Made by a program: the position numbers and the translations under genes. Below, in pieces: positions 12,990 to 22,626 of a stretch of DNA of 64,000 bases. This stretch comes from Telmatactis stephensoni (taxonomy: Eukaryota > Cnidaria > Anthozoa > Actiniaria > Isophelliidae), in contig JALIZF010001768.1 of NCBI GenBank assembly GCA_029948255.1, forward strand, positions 310,001 to 374,000. The letters are read 5' to 3'. A model generated the notes under the pieces. It worked only from the letters and a program-made list of their open reading frames with translations. It ran no database searches and was not told the DNA's origin. Positions within the stretch are counted from its first letter, which is position 1. Each line of letters opens with the position of its first letter.

Positions 12990-13209
12990 CAGGGTCCCCT
13001 ATACCTTTTGCGTGAAAAGTAAATGGCTGATTTATTTTGACGTGAAACGTGATTTTAGGTCTAAAATCTTGTTGCGTCCACGTGAAAACAACTTTTGATG
13101 TTATTTTTTTTTGTGAACGTTAAAGAGATTATTTGAATTGTCCGTGATGCGTAAAAAGACCAAATATTTTTGCGTGATTTCATTTTGCAAAGAAGTATAG
13201 GGGACCCTG
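12990..13209. mobile_element. MITE with CAGGG...CCCTG ends and 6-bp TSD
   Basis: The ends CAGGGTCCCCTATAC and GTATAGGGGACCCTG are perfect inverted repeats. The direct flanks ATCCAA (12984-12989) and ATCCAA (13210-13215) give a 6-bp target-site duplication. CAGGG termini are typical of hAT-like elements, though the duplication length is shorter than the common 8 bp. There is no coding capacity. Confidence 0.85.
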
Positions 13210-13279
13210 ATCCAAGGCCATTTCCTTTTGTAACCTGATATCTTGATGACAGCCCACGGGGACGAACAATCTTGCATGA

Positions 13280-13412
13280 AGCAGATTTCGTATGAGTGTG
13301 AAACGGAGCGCGCCGTACCGTACCGTGTCAGTGCCGTGTTGTCTATGATCCTGCCGTGCCTCTCCATGTGCCGCGCTGTGACCGTGCCGTTTTCACAGTC
13401 ATGCGAAAACTA
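13280..13412. mobile_element. CCGTG-rich inverted-repeat element
   Basis: It begins GCAGATTTCGTATGAGTGTG and ends near TTTTCACAGTCATGCGAAAA, with repeated CCGTACCGT/CCGTGCC words inside. It is a relative of the element at 1670-1915. Confidence 0.5.
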
Positions 13413-13804
13413 CTCGTCTTATTCTCTTTTGTAAGTAAATTTCCAAGAACAATATTTTCCACAGAGTCTAAATAACTAATGCATAATATTTCATGGGAAA
13501 AACGATAAGAAGCTAGCAATCCCAATTAAAATATATCCATTATTTTATAACATGTATCAAAGAAAGTAATGTCCCCGAAAACAAAGCATAGTTCCACCAT
13601 GTATGGAAAAACTGGATCTTTTTCCATATTTCATTGAGGATTTAATTTAGAAGTATTCGAAACACAATAAATTGGTTGGAATTTTAATTGTTGTGAATCG
13701 TTGCTGCTACCGCAAGTCTTTTCAGAGTTTGTGGCGTAACGTAAAACAGAACTGCATAGAATTCGCGCAGAGTAGCGCGGATAATGATGACGAAATAAAA
13801 GAGA

Positions 13805-14224
13805 TTAAAGGCCCGGTAATACGAGCAACAAAATCGTGCAACTTGTCTCGCAACATTGCTGCGAAACAAGTTGAAGAGCGATGCTGCGCGTTTTTCCACC
13901 CGAGAACAAACTCGTCTCGCAACAAAATTATTTGTTGCAGGTTGAGAAATTTTGTTGCAGAAAGTAGAAGGTCGTTCTACTTCTTGCAACAAAATTTTAA
14001 AATGCTGCTCGTATTACCACCTCAACTCAACTCGTTCTGCAGCAAATGATTTTATCTGCCAATGAGCATACAGGATTCTCTCAACCTGCAACGAATAATT
14101 TTGTTGCGAGACAAGTTTGTTCTCGGGTGGAAAAACGCGCAGCATTGCTTTTCAACTCGTCTCGCAGCAATGTTGCGAGACAAGTTGAGTGATTTTGTTG
14201 CTCGTATTACCGTACCTTTAACAA
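13805..14224. mobile_element. Foldback element flanked by TTAA, GTTGC-rich
   Basis: Arms of about 120 bp begin AGGCCCGGTAATACGAGCAA after TTAA (13805-13808) and end in the reverse complement ...CGTACCT before TTAA. TTAA flanks are the hallmark of piggyBac- or Kolobok-type insertion. An additional end-like sequence (GCTCGTATTACCACCT) near 14007-14022 suggests a shorter element plus a duplicated right arm. A related copy is at 43917-44157. Confidence 0.75.
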
Positions 14225-14318
14225 AACAGCACTTTTTTGTCAAATTCTCGCATCTTCAATGCAAAATGACTCAAAAACTGTTCGGTAGAGTTTTTAAATT
14301 TTTTGTCATTTTTTCCAC

Positions 14319-14466
14319 TTAGGTCCGGTAAGCATAAGCATAAGAACCAAAACTTTCCGCTTATGCTTATGACGTTATGTTGCGTGTGTGAACCGGTAAA
14401 TTTAAAAAAAAAGCGCTTCTGCTAATGCTTACGTCTATGCTTATGTCGTCGTGTGAACCGGACCTT
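14319..14466. mobile_element. MITE with AGGTCCGGT ends
   Basis: The left end TTAGGTCCGGTAAGCATAAG and right end GTGTGAACCGGACCTTAA form imperfect inverted repeats. GCTTATG/CATAAGC words recur inside. It is about 150 bp and non-coding. Confidence 0.5.
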
Positions 14467-14557
14467 AACTGGCGTGAAATAGAATTAGAATTAGAAATAG
14501 AATACAATTAGCCGTTTACTAATGACTATTAGAATACTATCTATTTCACGGATATAA

Positions 14558-14682
14558 TAGAGTGATTTTCATCGGACTGTGAAAGTACTAACTGGCTATT
14601 AGTATATAGCAGTCAAAATTCAACAAAACGATCTACTAGTGTGTATTAGTAACTATTTCACAGTCCGATGAAAATCACTCTA
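14558..14682. mobile_element. MITE with TAGAGTGATTTTCATC ends
   Basis: The 27-bp terminal inverted repeats are perfect: TAGAGTGATTTTCATCGGAC at the left and its reverse complement GTCCGATGAAAATCACTCTA at the right. Related ends occur at 38916-39059 and at 40816-41740. Confidence 0.85.
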
Positions 14683-14975
14683 ATCGCTCTATCACATCAC
14701 AATGAGATTTTCAACAATACTGAAATTGCGTCATCTGGAAAAAAACTCTTGTTTAGTTCGTGAGAGTTCTTTCCGTGTGCGTGTGACGCAAGCTATTTAT
14801 CCTTTAAGCTGTATATATAAGAAGACATTGACAATGTCTTGCATGACTTCCGTCGTGCTTACACTTGAGAGTTTTATGGTGGAGGTACGTAGGTATCAGA
14901 GTATTTGGAGTGACTATGGACAGTGGAAATGACGTTGGCAATTTTTCCTGCATGTCTCTCGTAGGGCGTGCAAGT

Positions 14976-15130
14976 TAGACTGCGAGCAGTCCTCCTTTTC
15001 CCTCCAAAATCAGTAAAAGCGACCGCCGCCAAGAATACCTGGACGAGCCCCCATTCTTCGTTCGTCCAGGTATTCTTGGCGCTCGCTTTCACTGATTCTG
15101 GAGGGAAAAAGAGGGACTGCTCGCAGTCCA
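14976..15130. mobile_element. Mutator-like MITE/foldback with 9-bp TSD
   Basis: The ends TAGACTGCGAGCAG and CTGCTCGCAGTCCA are inverted repeats, and the arms extend through CCAAGAATACCTGGACGA and its reverse complement, so the element is almost a complete hairpin. Direct flanks CGTGCAAGT at 14967-14975 and 15131-15139 give a perfect 9-bp duplication, the length typical of MULEs. Confidence 0.85.
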
Positions 15131-15560
15131 CGTGCAAGTAGGCACTTCAACTTTCCTTATATATTGGCAATGACGTATAGACTTAGTATTGTTTCAGTAA
15201 ACTACCAGCCCTCTGTAACATGCCAAGATTACAAGATGTCATATATAAAGATAACATACAACAATCATTTGTAAAAAAATTCAATTACTTACTTAAGTTT
15301 ATTGAAGTAAATAAAATATAGAAAAAAACAAACTAGGAAAGCAGATTTATAGTACTTAATTCCCCGATGGAAGGCAGTGCAAAATTCCATGATTATGAGA
15401 AGTCGTCGGATATACAAAATGGAGCTGTGCGCACTGTGCGTTACGTCATTTCCGCCGAAAAGGGAGTCGTCGAAATCTCGAAACTCCTCCCTACTCTTGC
15501 TGCTCTACCCGCTCTATCCGCAAAGTAGTTGAGTATGGGTCAGCAATTCAAACGATGTAA

Positions 15561-15780
15561 GAGACCATAATACTAAGAGAGCGAAACTCACTTTTGATGT
15601 CAGTGCGATGTTCGTGGCGATTAAGGCTATTTTTAGTAACTTCGCCATCGCGAGCGCAATGCAAGGCTCTCAAACAATAGAAATCAAACGCCGAAAGCAA
15701 ACGGTCCCGTCTGCGCGCACGTCAAAAATCAAATTCTACTGTTCGAGATTCTTGCTTGCGCGCGATGGCGTTGTTACTTA
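15561..15780. mobile_element. Truncated copy of the AAGAGACCATAATACTAA foldback element
   Basis: It shares AAGAGACCATAATACTAA, GATGTTCGTGGC and AAGGCTATTTTTAGTAA with the complete element at 17374-17654. It ends abruptly at an AATAC-repeat junction near 15781, where another element starts. Confidence 0.65.
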
Positions 15781-16000
15781 AATACAATACAATAATACAA
15801 TGCAATTCGTTTATTTCACTCCAAAAATAATAATAAGGCTAAAACAAGACGCTATAATAGCGTTCACTTGGGCTATACGAGGAAGTTCGAGTAACAGAGC
15901 TTGCTTGCAAAGGCCTCCTGGGTAATTTTGCACACCTGCGTGCTCGGTCTACGACAGGTAGCCCAGTAATAAACCATCTAATAAAGATTTGGAGTTAATA
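15781..16000 (-). mobile_element. 3' tail of a non-LTR or SINE element (inferred)
   Basis: On the minus strand the sequence ends GAGTGAAATAAACGAATTGC followed by short ATTGT-type repeats, as in the 3' tails of LINE/SINE retroposons. No reverse transcriptase ORF is present, so it is a short relic or a SINE. The internal boundary is uncertain. Confidence 0.4.
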
Positions 16001-16539
16001 ATCACTTCTTATTAACTAAAGGCGCGATTATTACGAACAAATATCAGACCGAGGTCTTGATAGTGCGGACCAAGCCCGTAGGGCTATAATTGATAAAGAA
16101 ACGGTACATTTTAGTCGCAGCTGAATTTGTATGGGCTTCTTACGCGTAGTTAATCAACGAAATAACAAGCTTGTATGAATTATCCAAATTTTAAAATTGT
16201 TTTAAGTACTGAACTTTACTGACGTTTTAATCCTTCAAACTTGCCTCAAGATTGTTCTTGAAATGAGAAATCAGTTTTGATGATCATCCAGCAAAAGAAA
16301 AAATCGTAAAATCGATAAACAGTCATTGGCGTAACTTCTTGACTTTGCAAAGAATCCTTATGCATCTAGAAATGCTCACGGAAATATATTCTTTTATTTA
16401 CTCTTTAATTCCTCTGTTTGTTTATGAAATACTGGACTTTGATTGGTTCTCCTATCTCCCAAGGGTTTGGAACACTCCTATTAGCATTACAATGAAACTT
16501 CGCCGAATAGACTACCCCAATTAGACATTAGATTCATTA

Positions 16540-16850
16540 AGTGTCTAGATAGCGCAGCGGTCTAAGCTGATGTCTAAAGGTATGGATTAGGGTCCGGATA
16601 TCGTATCCCTCCCTGGCCTTCGGGCCAAGACAACTGTTTTATGTAGCACCGGGATAGCGTGGATGGGGCCGAAATCTTCATCCGGAACGTAAGTCGATTC
16701 GATGTCTCAGCTTCTATGAATGTCTCGGGAGAATCGTCCCAAATTTCATTTTTGGCTTTTTTAATTTTAATCTAGTTATATTCTTTCCCCATTTCCGGAG
16801 GGTACGATTTACGGGTTACAGATTCGAGCCCTGTGTAGGTCGGAATATTC
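16540..16850 (+). repeat. Possible tRNA-derived SINE
   Basis: TAGATAGCGCAGCGGTCTAA resembles an RNA polymerase III A box. TTCGAGCCC near 16823 could be a B box but lies too far downstream for one tRNA head, so two fused heads or coincidence are possible. It is not a functional tRNA. Confidence 0.3.
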
Positions 16851-17302
16851 TTCTTCTTTTCCCAATTTTTCCCTTCCTTTTTACTCTCTTTTTTCTTTTT
16901 CGGTTTCTTAATACTTAGATTTTAGCATTTTCTGTGATTTTTGAGTATTTTTAATTTTTTGTAATCTGTTTCAATATAAATATTAAATGTATAATTATTA
17001 ATTTATTCAAATTTATTCAATATGTTACCGATTTTTACTTGACTGGTTTGTATGGTAAACGTGTTTCGTGAGAGATTTTAATAGTCTTCTTTACTATTGT
17101 TTCTAACTTTAATAGCAATCAGTCCTCATATTCCAGCCAATATAGTGGCAAATTAAAGGTACATTTTGTCTTCTTAGAGCCTCACCTTGTTCTATGTGCG
17201 ATCAAACGAACGAACGCATAAATGAAAGGATCAATCAACGAACGAATGAATAAATGAGCGAACAAACCACAGGCACTCCTGGCTCTGTTTCAGAGCTAGG
17301 GC

Positions 17303-17774
17303 GTTTTACACGCTGGCGCGCGCTATGAATATTAGTTTAGGTTATACTTGTGTCATGTGGCAATTTGTTAAGACCACCAAGAGACCATAATACTAACTAA
17401 GAGAGCAAAACTCACTATTGATGTCTGTGCGATGTTCGTGGCAACTAAGGCTATTTCTAGTAATTTCGTCATCGCGTGCGCAAGGCTCGAATTGAAATGC
17501 CAAAAGCAAACGGTCCCGTCTGCTCACACGTCAAATGTTAAATTTGCGAACCTTGCGCGCACGATGGCAAAGTTACTAAAAATAGCCTTAGTTGCCAATG
17601 AACATCGCACAGACATCAATAGTGAGTTTCGCTCTCTTAGTGTTATGGTCTCTTGATGATGTTTAACCCTTGACTGTGGTTTATCTATTAATTGGAAAAA
17701 TACTAACTAACTCCTAAATTGCCACATGACAGTTAAGTAAACTAATATTCATAGCGCGCGTCAGAGTGTAAAAC
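17303..17774. mobile_element. Outer MITE carrying a nested foldback element
   Basis: The left end GTTTTACACGCTGGCGCGCG...ATGAATATTAGTTTA and right end TAAACTAATATTCATAGCGC...GTGTAAAAC are inverted repeats. TGTCATGTGGCAATTT and its reverse complement lie further in. The centre is interrupted by the element at 17374-17654. Confidence 0.75.
17374..17654. mobile_element. Nested foldback element with about 90-bp arms
   Basis: Its arm AAGAGACCATAATACTAA...GATGTCTGTGCGATGTTCGT...GGCTATTTCTAGTAA is matched at the far end by the reverse complement ending GGTCTCTT. A truncated second copy lies at 15561-15780. The spacer includes AGCAAACGGTCCCGTCTGC, which both copies share. Confidence 0.8.
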
Positions 17775-18341
17775 ATATTTTATTAATTGTATAAAAGTCG
17801 CCCCTACGGGTCTTTCTGACAGCAGAGAAATATTATGTCTAGTCTCTCACGTACGTATCTTCATCTTACTAGGGTTTTGTTTCAAACGCACGAATAACAA
17901 TATCCATTGTTCCCAATTCGTGTTACTGAATCCATATAGATGATATAAATGAATTGACTTACTCCGGAAAATGCGTCTTTATGATGGATTATCTAATAGA
18001 TGAAAAGTTAGTCTTGGAGCGAGAGTGACGGGTGGCGGGTGGGTGGGTGGCGGGTGGCGGGAAGTGGGATCCTAAGTTCTTTGTCAGCGCCTGGGAATAA
18101 ACTGGTCATAGTAAAGCTGGTTGATAACTTGACAGATAAAGCACCAGGCAGATCTATTTATTAATCAACGTTCAGCCCAGATATAATACAGGACTCCCAT
18201 GTTTAAAAATTTGGCTTCCCACGTTGCGTCGTCACGCAACGCTTCACTCTCAAAACATTAGTAAGCACTGCGTGACGACCCTAACTGCGGATGCGTAGAA
18301 GAATTGGTTTTTACCGCGCGCGCCATCATCGAACGCGCTAA

Positions 18342-18720
18342 CACAGGGTGCCCGGCTCAACGATTAGAGAGAAGAATGAATGTACTAAAGCTATTTGGGT
18401 TTCCTGTTTCGACGCTCAATGAAACCCGATCTTATATATACATAACGATCGAGTGCACTTACGTAACTTGATAGCATCACGTATTAGAGTAACGCACTCA
18501 TGCACCGTAGTCGATTGCGTTACGCTAGTACCTCTGGCTAGTACGTTAAATTTGAATTTTTATCCAATATCGAGTTACTCTATTACGTGATGCTATCAAG
18601 TTACGTAAGTACACTCGATCGTTATGTATGCGATCGGGTTTCATAGAGTGTCGAAACAGGAAACCCAAATAGCTTAGTACATTTATTTTTCTCTCTAATC
18701 GTTGAGCCGGGCACCCTGTG
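18342..18720. mobile_element. Foldback element with about 150-bp arms and CACAGGG ends
   Basis: CACAGGGTGCCCGGCTCAAC opens the left arm, and its reverse complement closes the element at 18720. The arms continue through GGGTTTCCTGTTTCGAC, CGATCGAGTGCACTTACG and GATAGCATCACGTA, all mirrored on the right. The flanks GCGCTAA and ACGCTAA suggest a 7-bp duplication with one mismatch. Confidence 0.85.
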
Positions 18721-18885
18721 ACGCTAACAGACCGACATCATTTTATCATCGTTTTATGTTCACGTAAACAGTTTAATTTACCGAGAGAACAATTTAGTGG
18801 ATATTCTGACGTCACTGAAGGTCCTTAAGCGTGCGAAACTAAACACGTGATTTCGTACGTTGAGCTGTCATTTTCAAGAAGAGGG

Positions 18886-18960
18886 CAAAAAAAGAAAGAA
18901 AGAAAGATGAAAAGAAAGACAGGTAAATCGAAAGAAAGAAAGAAAGAAAGAAAGAAGACA
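18886..18960. repeat. GAAA microsatellite
   Basis: GAAA/AAGA repeats are interrupted by GATGAAAAG and GGTAAATC. This is a short polypurine tract. Confidence 0.85.
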
Positions 18961-19449
18961 GGATGATCAACTAGATTTGAGAACAATTTATACTTTAGAG
19001 TTAGTTTTACTTTATTGTATATAACTGCTTACTTAATTACCTCAAAATACGATAAAAATTTTGCTACAAACAATAATGAATATAAATTCTATAGATTTTT
19101 ACAAAAGTATTTTATGATGATATTCATTATTACATTTTGTAATTACTATTACAATAGTTTACAACAGTAAATGTTTAGGTAAAATATATGTATATATATA
19201 TATATAATTTAATTTAAGGTTAGACCAGCTGCATTGTGCATTTGAACTTGAACAATTTTTTCACGCATATTAAAGACATTAATTTATATTATGATCAGAA
19301 AATAGAGGTTAACATTAAAGAATAAATATAAACAAATGTTCCTTACGTGAGATTTATAGTGCTGATAGTTCCCGCCTTTTTCACCTTTTTGATGGAATGG
19401 GATTAAGAAATTTTTACAGCGTTTCACTCTGAATTGTTCTTGACAAAAG
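18961..19449. other. 3' flank of the TMEM45-like gene
   Basis: AT-rich sequence including a short TA repeat at about 19190-19206. It probably holds the 3' UTR of the minus-strand gene that ends at 19450. No other feature is seen. Confidence 0.5.
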
Positions 19450-20298
19450 TTATGCAGAGTCTTCATTGTCTAGGTCGTTTTGGATAATAGTTTCTTCACG
19501 AAGACGTTTGGAAAACGAACATCGATATACAATCACAAAGATTACCAAGTACAGAGCTGCCAGGACAAAAATATGCCAAACAAAAGTAATGACAACAAAA
19601 TCGACATTTTCAGAAGAGTTTTTCCAAGGACGCTCTCCGTGCAGAACAAAGCCAATCTGGAAAAACCACGTCCCTTGCAAGGATGTTAAAAATGCTCTAG
19701 AGAATGCAGGAATGGACGTTCGGGCTGCTACATTCATCTCTACCAAAAGGACCAAGGCTGTCATAAAACTTAGCATGTAAATGAATGTGTGAATGCGGGC
19801 GTCCAGCTCAGGTCGTCCACCGAGGTGGAAAAGGAACAGCATGCCTTCTACAAAGAAGGCCAAGGACAGAAACACATGGTCTAGTGCTTTAGGTAATGGA
19901 GCTGCCTTCCAATGTATAATTAAGTCTACCACGCCGGACAGACCAAACATACTATACATCGAGGCATGGGCATAGTTATTCAAATGCGCTTGCACAAATT
20001 TATCGTCGTCGTCGATGATGGACCATTGTTTTTCATACAGCAACTCCCCAAGAACTCCGACAATGGACAGGAAAATTTTGACGAGGGCTTCGAACGGGAT
20101 CTTTGAAGCTTGTCGCCCAACGCACCCATACACTGCCCTGTGGGGAAATCGTTCTCTTCGTCTCCTCTCCTTCAGTAGTGGCTTGGTTTGTTTTGATGCT
20201 AGCTGCAGAAAAGACAAGCGAAGAGAGCCTACAAGCCACCAGATTGATGCAAGAGTAAACATGACACCAGGAACAATGTGTCCAATTAAACTTCCCAT
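19450..20298 (-). CDS. TMEM45-like multi-pass membrane protein
   Basis: Intronless ORF of 282 residues. It opens MGSLIGHIVPGVMFTLASIW, which resembles the TMEM45 (DUF716) N-terminus: a short Met-Gly start, then a GH-x-x-PG motif at the beginning of TM1. About six or seven hydrophobic segments follow (for example around 5-30, 95-115, 130-170, 180-205, 215-230 and 240-265), with basic and acidic loops between. The C-terminal tail is acidic (NDLDNEDSA). Human TMEM45A/B are about 275 residues, so the length matches. Family members reside in endomembranes and their biochemical role is poorly defined. The start is the first Met and fits the family. Paralogy between TMEM45A and B cannot be resolved here. 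Confidence 0.8.
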   Translation of the reverse strand: MGSLIGHIVPGVMFTLASIWWLVGSLRLSFLQLASKQTKPLLKERRRRERFPHRAVYGCVGRQASKIPFEALVKIFLSIVGVLGELLYEKQWSIIDDDDKFVQAHLNNYAHASMYSMFGLSGVVDLIIHWKAAPLPKALDHVFLSLAFFVEGMLFLFHLGGRPELDARIHTFIYMLSFMTALVLLVEMNVAARTSIPAFSRAFLTSLQGTWFFQIGFVLHGERPWKNSSENVDFVVITFVWHIFVLAALYLVIFVIVYRCSFSKRLREETIIQNDLDNEDSA

Positions 20299-21698
20299 TT
20301 CTGAAAACTAGGGCGCGAACAGGGGAAAGAAAACCGAAATGAAGAATGTTTTTCTTCTCCTAATTCAATTCCTTTTACCTGTTTTAAATGACCAACGTTT
20401 ACTTATGCAAATAAATACAATATTGAGTGTTTGGGCTGCGTTTAAATGAGGTTGATGTTAATCAATTCAAAGATATACATTAATATGTCATTTTGTCAAA
20501 CTGGAGGAAAACATCTCATCCATTAACTGATGTGCGATGCCCGATAGACTAGATGCTAATGGCAGTCGTCATAAACCAATTAAAAAAGCCAAAAAACGGT
20601 TTAGAGCTAAACGCCGTCATCACCAGTCATCTCAGACAAGCTGTTTTGCTGACAGTTGGTCATTTTTTCCCGTTGTGTTTATATCTTTAATTATTCATGG
20701 CCTCTCAGTCAAAAGGGCGATTCAGACAACCCAGTGAAACACTGGGTTAAGTTTATCATGAAAAATTAGAACAAAAAGAAAGAATTATAGAAAGAAAAGG
20801 AAAGAATTGCGATATACTAGTACTAGTAAAAGATAGAGTCAAGTGGATAAAGAGCGTTACATAAGACCACTCACGATTTGATGCATCAAAGGAACTTTCA
20901 CTGATTTCCACTCGGTATTTAGCACACATGTATTGTTCTGAGGCTTTGTTCACACTATATAATCCGGACAAATTTGAAAACCTATCTTTATTGCGACGCC
21001 TCGCGTACACACATAATGAATACGGCGTTTTTCTGTCAGTTTTGTCTAAGGTGCCGTTTCAAGGTGAATAGCACCAACGGAACTTGCAGATGTTTACCGA
21101 AAATTCATTGGGACTAAGGATGACCGTAGCCTGAGGTAATTTAGCTTAATTTGGCAATAGCAAAATTCACGCTTGCCTTAATGTTATGATTTTGTATATT
21201 GCACGTGATTCCGTGCGTTGGCAGCTGCGAAAGATGCTTGCAATTGCTATATCGCTAGGCCAAAGGCTGAATTTTCAAAATAGATGCGGACGGGTGAGCT
21301 TGTTTGATTATTTATCTTTGTCATTAGATGAAATCAACAAAACATAATAATTGGTTATATATTTAATTTAGATTCAAACATTTTCTATTGGGCTCGATTT
21401 TGCATGAATTGTTTTCACAAGGTTTTGCAAGTGCTGCCGAAAATATTCCGGTGATATATGCGTGATCGCCTCCCCATTTTTAAAGCCCCTTTGACGCATT
21501 TTTTTGTTGTTCTAAAAATGACTTATTTATTAAGTTTATAACTAAAGCAGTTTAATATTGGCCAGTTGCGGACATCATAATTTTGAGCTATGAGCATTTT
21601 AAATGTTCTTATGCTAATTTGATGACGTCAAAGGAGGCATCATTCATTATACAAAAACGACTCAATCCTAAATACTGGAAATTTTCCATTTGTAAAAC
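20299..21698. other. Intergenic, no gene seen
   Basis: AT-rich sequence between the TMEM45-like gene and a MITE. ORFs such as 20537-20737 are short, lack homology I recognise and have no splice support. The promoter of the minus-strand gene presumably lies within the first few hundred bases. Confidence 0.5.
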
Positions 21699-22064
21699 AA
21701 TGAGCTTTTATCAGGTATTTTTAAATTCGTAAAACAGAAAAAGAATTACCATAGCTGGAAAGAGCATGTTAAAATTAGGAAGACAGTGAAGTTCGAAGGA
21801 ATTAAATCCAAAACTCGCGAGAATATGAATTTTTGAAAAGTGTGAATTTGTAAGAAAACCTTTGCTGGTACGGTAGGCATCTCTTGCCTACCAGCGAATG
21901 TTTCCATACAAAATTTCGATTTCGGAAAATTCATATCTTTGTGAGTTTGAAAGTTACTTCATTCAAACTTCACAGTTTTACTAATTTTGACGTGCTCTTT
22001 CCAGCTATGGTAATTATATTTCTGTACTGTGCATACTTTTGGAATTACATGATAAAAGCTCATT
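21699..22064. mobile_element. MITE family A (AATGAGCTTTTATCA ends), copy 2
   Basis: The 15-bp ends AATGAGCTTTTATCA and TGATAAAAGCTCATT are perfect inverted repeats around 336 bp. The centre holds the palindrome GTAGGCATCTCTTGCCTAC. It is the longest copy. Copy 1 is at 1916-2226 and a right-hand fragment is at about 46076-46310. Confidence 0.85.
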
Positions 22065-22330
22065 CTATAGATAAAACGTGCAATTTAGAAAAAAAAGTTA
22101 ACAACAACAAAACAAAAAACAACAATAAAAGGAAAAGAAAAAAAAAAAAAGGAAAAAGAAATTTAAAACAAAAGATAAGATAAGACAGAAAAGAAAAGAA
22201 GAGAAAGGGAGAAAAGGAGGAGGAATGTCTTTACCGGCTCACTGGTCATGGAAGAAAGCTACATGCGTTCGTTCACTTCTATTGCAAATTATTTTCCATG
22301 TTTTTATTCTTGCGTGCGTTACAGACACAC

Positions 22331-22376
22331 TAAGGGGGTGTTTACATGATCCTAGTGTCATGTAAACACTCCCTAA
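22331..22376. repeat. 46-bp hairpin with GTTTACATGA arms
   Basis: TAAGGGGGTGTTTACATGA and TCATGTAAACACTCCCTAA are imperfect reverse complements separated by 8 bp. It is a tiny inverted-repeat element or a remnant MITE pair about 250 bp upstream of the SMAP start codon. Confidence 0.55.
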
Positions 22377-22501
22377 ACCCTGATCAAATGCCAATTTTTT
22401 TTCGGATGTGACGCTGGCTATTTTTCACACCCCGTTATTGTGCTAGTCTTTGATAGTAAAGAAAATACGCAATGGTGACGTGTCGGTATGACGCTAAGAA
22501 A

Positions 22502-22580
22502 TGACGTCACTCTTACGCAATGACTGATCGCGGGCTCATAACATTACCACTTCCTTCGCTCGGTGGCCATTTTGATTCGA
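22502..22580 (+). promoter_or_regulatory. Probable SMAP core promoter with CRE-like and YY1-like sites
   Basis: TGACGTCA at 22502-22509 is a full CRE palindrome. ACTTCC (ETS-like, reverse) and GGCCATTTTG (YY1-like on the minus strand, near 22565-22574) follow, 50-125 bp before the ATG at 22627. No TATA box is evident, which suits a broadly expressed gene. The sites are seen in the sequence; their use is inferred. Confidence 0.4.
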
Positions 22581-22626
22581 ACTTGTGATCGTAGTATAGG
22601 ACAAATCAACTCAATTTCCATCCAAA

